6,051 bases of DNA from Burkholderiales bacterium (GTDB lineage Bacteria > Pseudomonadota > Gammaproteobacteria > Burkholderiales > Burkholderiaceae). The notes below the pieces were generated by a model that was not told the origin of the DNA, did not search any database, and worked only from the letters and a program-made list of their open reading frames with translations. The DNA is taken from positions 1 through 6,051 of the forward strand of contig CAHJWV010000026.1 of the NCBI GenBank assembly GCA_903643055.1, given 5' to 3'. The number at the start of each line of letters is the position of its first letter. Within the stretch, counting starts at the first letter, position 1. Both the position numbers and the translations under genes were made by a program. This document shows, in pieces, positions 5,240 to 6,051 of the stretch.

Positions 5240-6051
5240 ATGAGCAAGAAACCCGTTCGCGTTGCCGTCACCGGCGCTGCTGGCCAGATCGGCTATGCAT
5301 TGCTGTTCCGAATTGCCTCTGGCGAGATGCTGGGCAAAGACCAGCCGGTCATCCTGCAACTGCTTGAAATCCCTGACGAGAAAGCCCAGAACGCGCTGAA
5401 GGGCGTGATCATGGAACTCGACGACTGCGCGTTTCCGCTGCTCGCCAGCATCGAAGCCCACAGCGATCCGCTGCAAGCCTTCAAGGACACCGACTACGCA
5501 CTGCTCGTGGGCGCCCGCCCGCGCGGCCCTGGCATGGAGCGCAAAGACCTGCTGGCCGCCAACGCGCAAATCTTCACCGCCCAAGGCAAGGCCTTGAACG
5601 CCGTTGCTTCGCGCAACGTCAAGGTGCTGGTCGTCGGCAACCCGGCCAACACCAACGCCTACATCGCGATGAAGAGCGCGCCGGATCTGCCGCGCAAGAA
5701 CTTCACCGCCATGCTGCGCCTGGACCACAACCGCGCGCTGAGCCAGATCGCCGCCAAGACGGGCAAGCCCGTCGCCGGCATCGAGAAGCTCGCCGTCTGG
5801 GGCAACCATTCGCCAACGATGTACGCCGACTACCGCTTTGCGACGATTGACGGCCAGTCGGTCAAAGCGCTCATCAACGACGAAGTCTGGAACAAAGACA
5901 CCTTCCTGCCCACCGTCGGCAAGCGCGGCGCAGCGATCATCGCGGCGCGTGGCGTGTCGTCGGCCGCCTCGGCCGCCAATGCCGCCATCGACCACGTGCG
6001 TGACTGGGCACTGGGCACCGGCAGCAAGTGGGTCACGATGGGCGTGGCCTC
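5240..6051 (+). CDS. mdh: Malate dehydrogenase, NAD-dependent (5' part; continues past right edge)
   Basis: MDH interconverts malate and oxaloacetate with NAD in the cytoplasm, supplying the substrate for the citrate synthase encoded at the other end of the locus. The 270 codons present are uninterrupted; the family is about 328 residues, so roughly 60 are missing at the right edge. The protein is of the LDH-like MDH group found in betaproteobacteria. The Rossmann motif GAAGQIG is at 12-18, and E43 in LLEIPDE sits at the end of the second strand, where an acid favours NAD over NADP. The substrate loop is [11 protein letters not shown] (93-103). VGNPANTNA (132-140) precedes the catalytic D162 (RLDHNR) and H190 ([11 protein letters not shown]), 28 residues apart as expected; R165 is the further substrate arginine. 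The ATG at 5240 has GGAG 7 nt upstream. It is transcribed away from the regulator gene from its own promoter. Confidence 0.97.
   Translation, partial: MSKKPVRVAVTGAAGQIGYALLFRIASGEMLGKDQPVILQLLEIPDEKAQNALKGVIMELDDCAFPLLASIEAHSDPLQAFKDTDYALLVGARPRGPGMERKDLLAANAQIFTAQGKALNAVASRNVKVLVVGNPANTNAYIAMKSAPDLPRKNFTAMLRLDHNRALSQIAAKTGKPVAGIEKLAVWGNHSPTMYADYRFATIDGQSVKALINDEVWNKDTFLPTVGKRGAAIIAARGVSSAASAANAAIDHVRDWALGTGSKWVTMGVA

Noticed and set aside
5222..5995. Minus-strand open frame (257 codons) opposite mdh
   Set aside because: It is antisense to mdh, whose full set of catalytic motifs is present; the product is low-complexity Gly/Arg/Val/Asp sequence.
1..6051. Mobile element, phage, CRISPR, tRNA or novel defence system
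   Set aside because: Every stretch over 200 bases is explained by conserved TCA-cycle genes or their regulator. No direct-repeat array, transposase, integrase, tRNA fold or foreign codon pattern is visible.

Overview
This window carries the central tricarboxylic acid (TCA) cycle locus of a GC-rich betaproteobacterium. The MDH, SdhA and SdhC proteins, and the gene order, look most like Burkholderiales, probably Comamonadaceae or a close relative. This placement rests on recalled family sequences and not on a search. Coding density is high. I see no tRNA or rRNA gene, insertion sequence, CRISPR array or sign of recent transfer.

Layout. Seven genes read leftward (minus strand) from about 5052 to 1: a GntR/HutC-type regulator, then sdhC, sdhD, sdhA, sdhB, sdhE and the 5' part of gltA, which runs off the left edge. 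One gene reads rightward (plus strand) from 5240: mdh, which runs off the right edge. A 187-bp divergent intergenic region separates the regulator from mdh. It holds a perfect 18-bp palindrome, a good promoter facing mdh and a weaker one facing the regulator.

How the genes work together. SdhCDAB is respiratory complex II, oxidising succinate to fumarate and reducing ubiquinone in the inner membrane. SdhE helps insert the covalent FAD into SdhA. GltA makes citrate from oxaloacetate and acetyl-CoA, and MDH makes oxaloacetate from malate. The locus therefore covers consecutive steps around the oxaloacetate node. The regulator probably binds the palindrome and represses its own gene; it may also affect mdh and, by read-through, the sdh-gltA genes. 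That part is inference.

Most notable points. They are the 18-bp palindrome overlapping the predicted -10 of the regulator gene, and a 113-nt spacer between sdhA and sdhB with three inverted repeats, one of which excludes the other two. All enzyme genes look intact with their expected key residues. I found no previously undescribed system here; the novelty is regulatory and modest.
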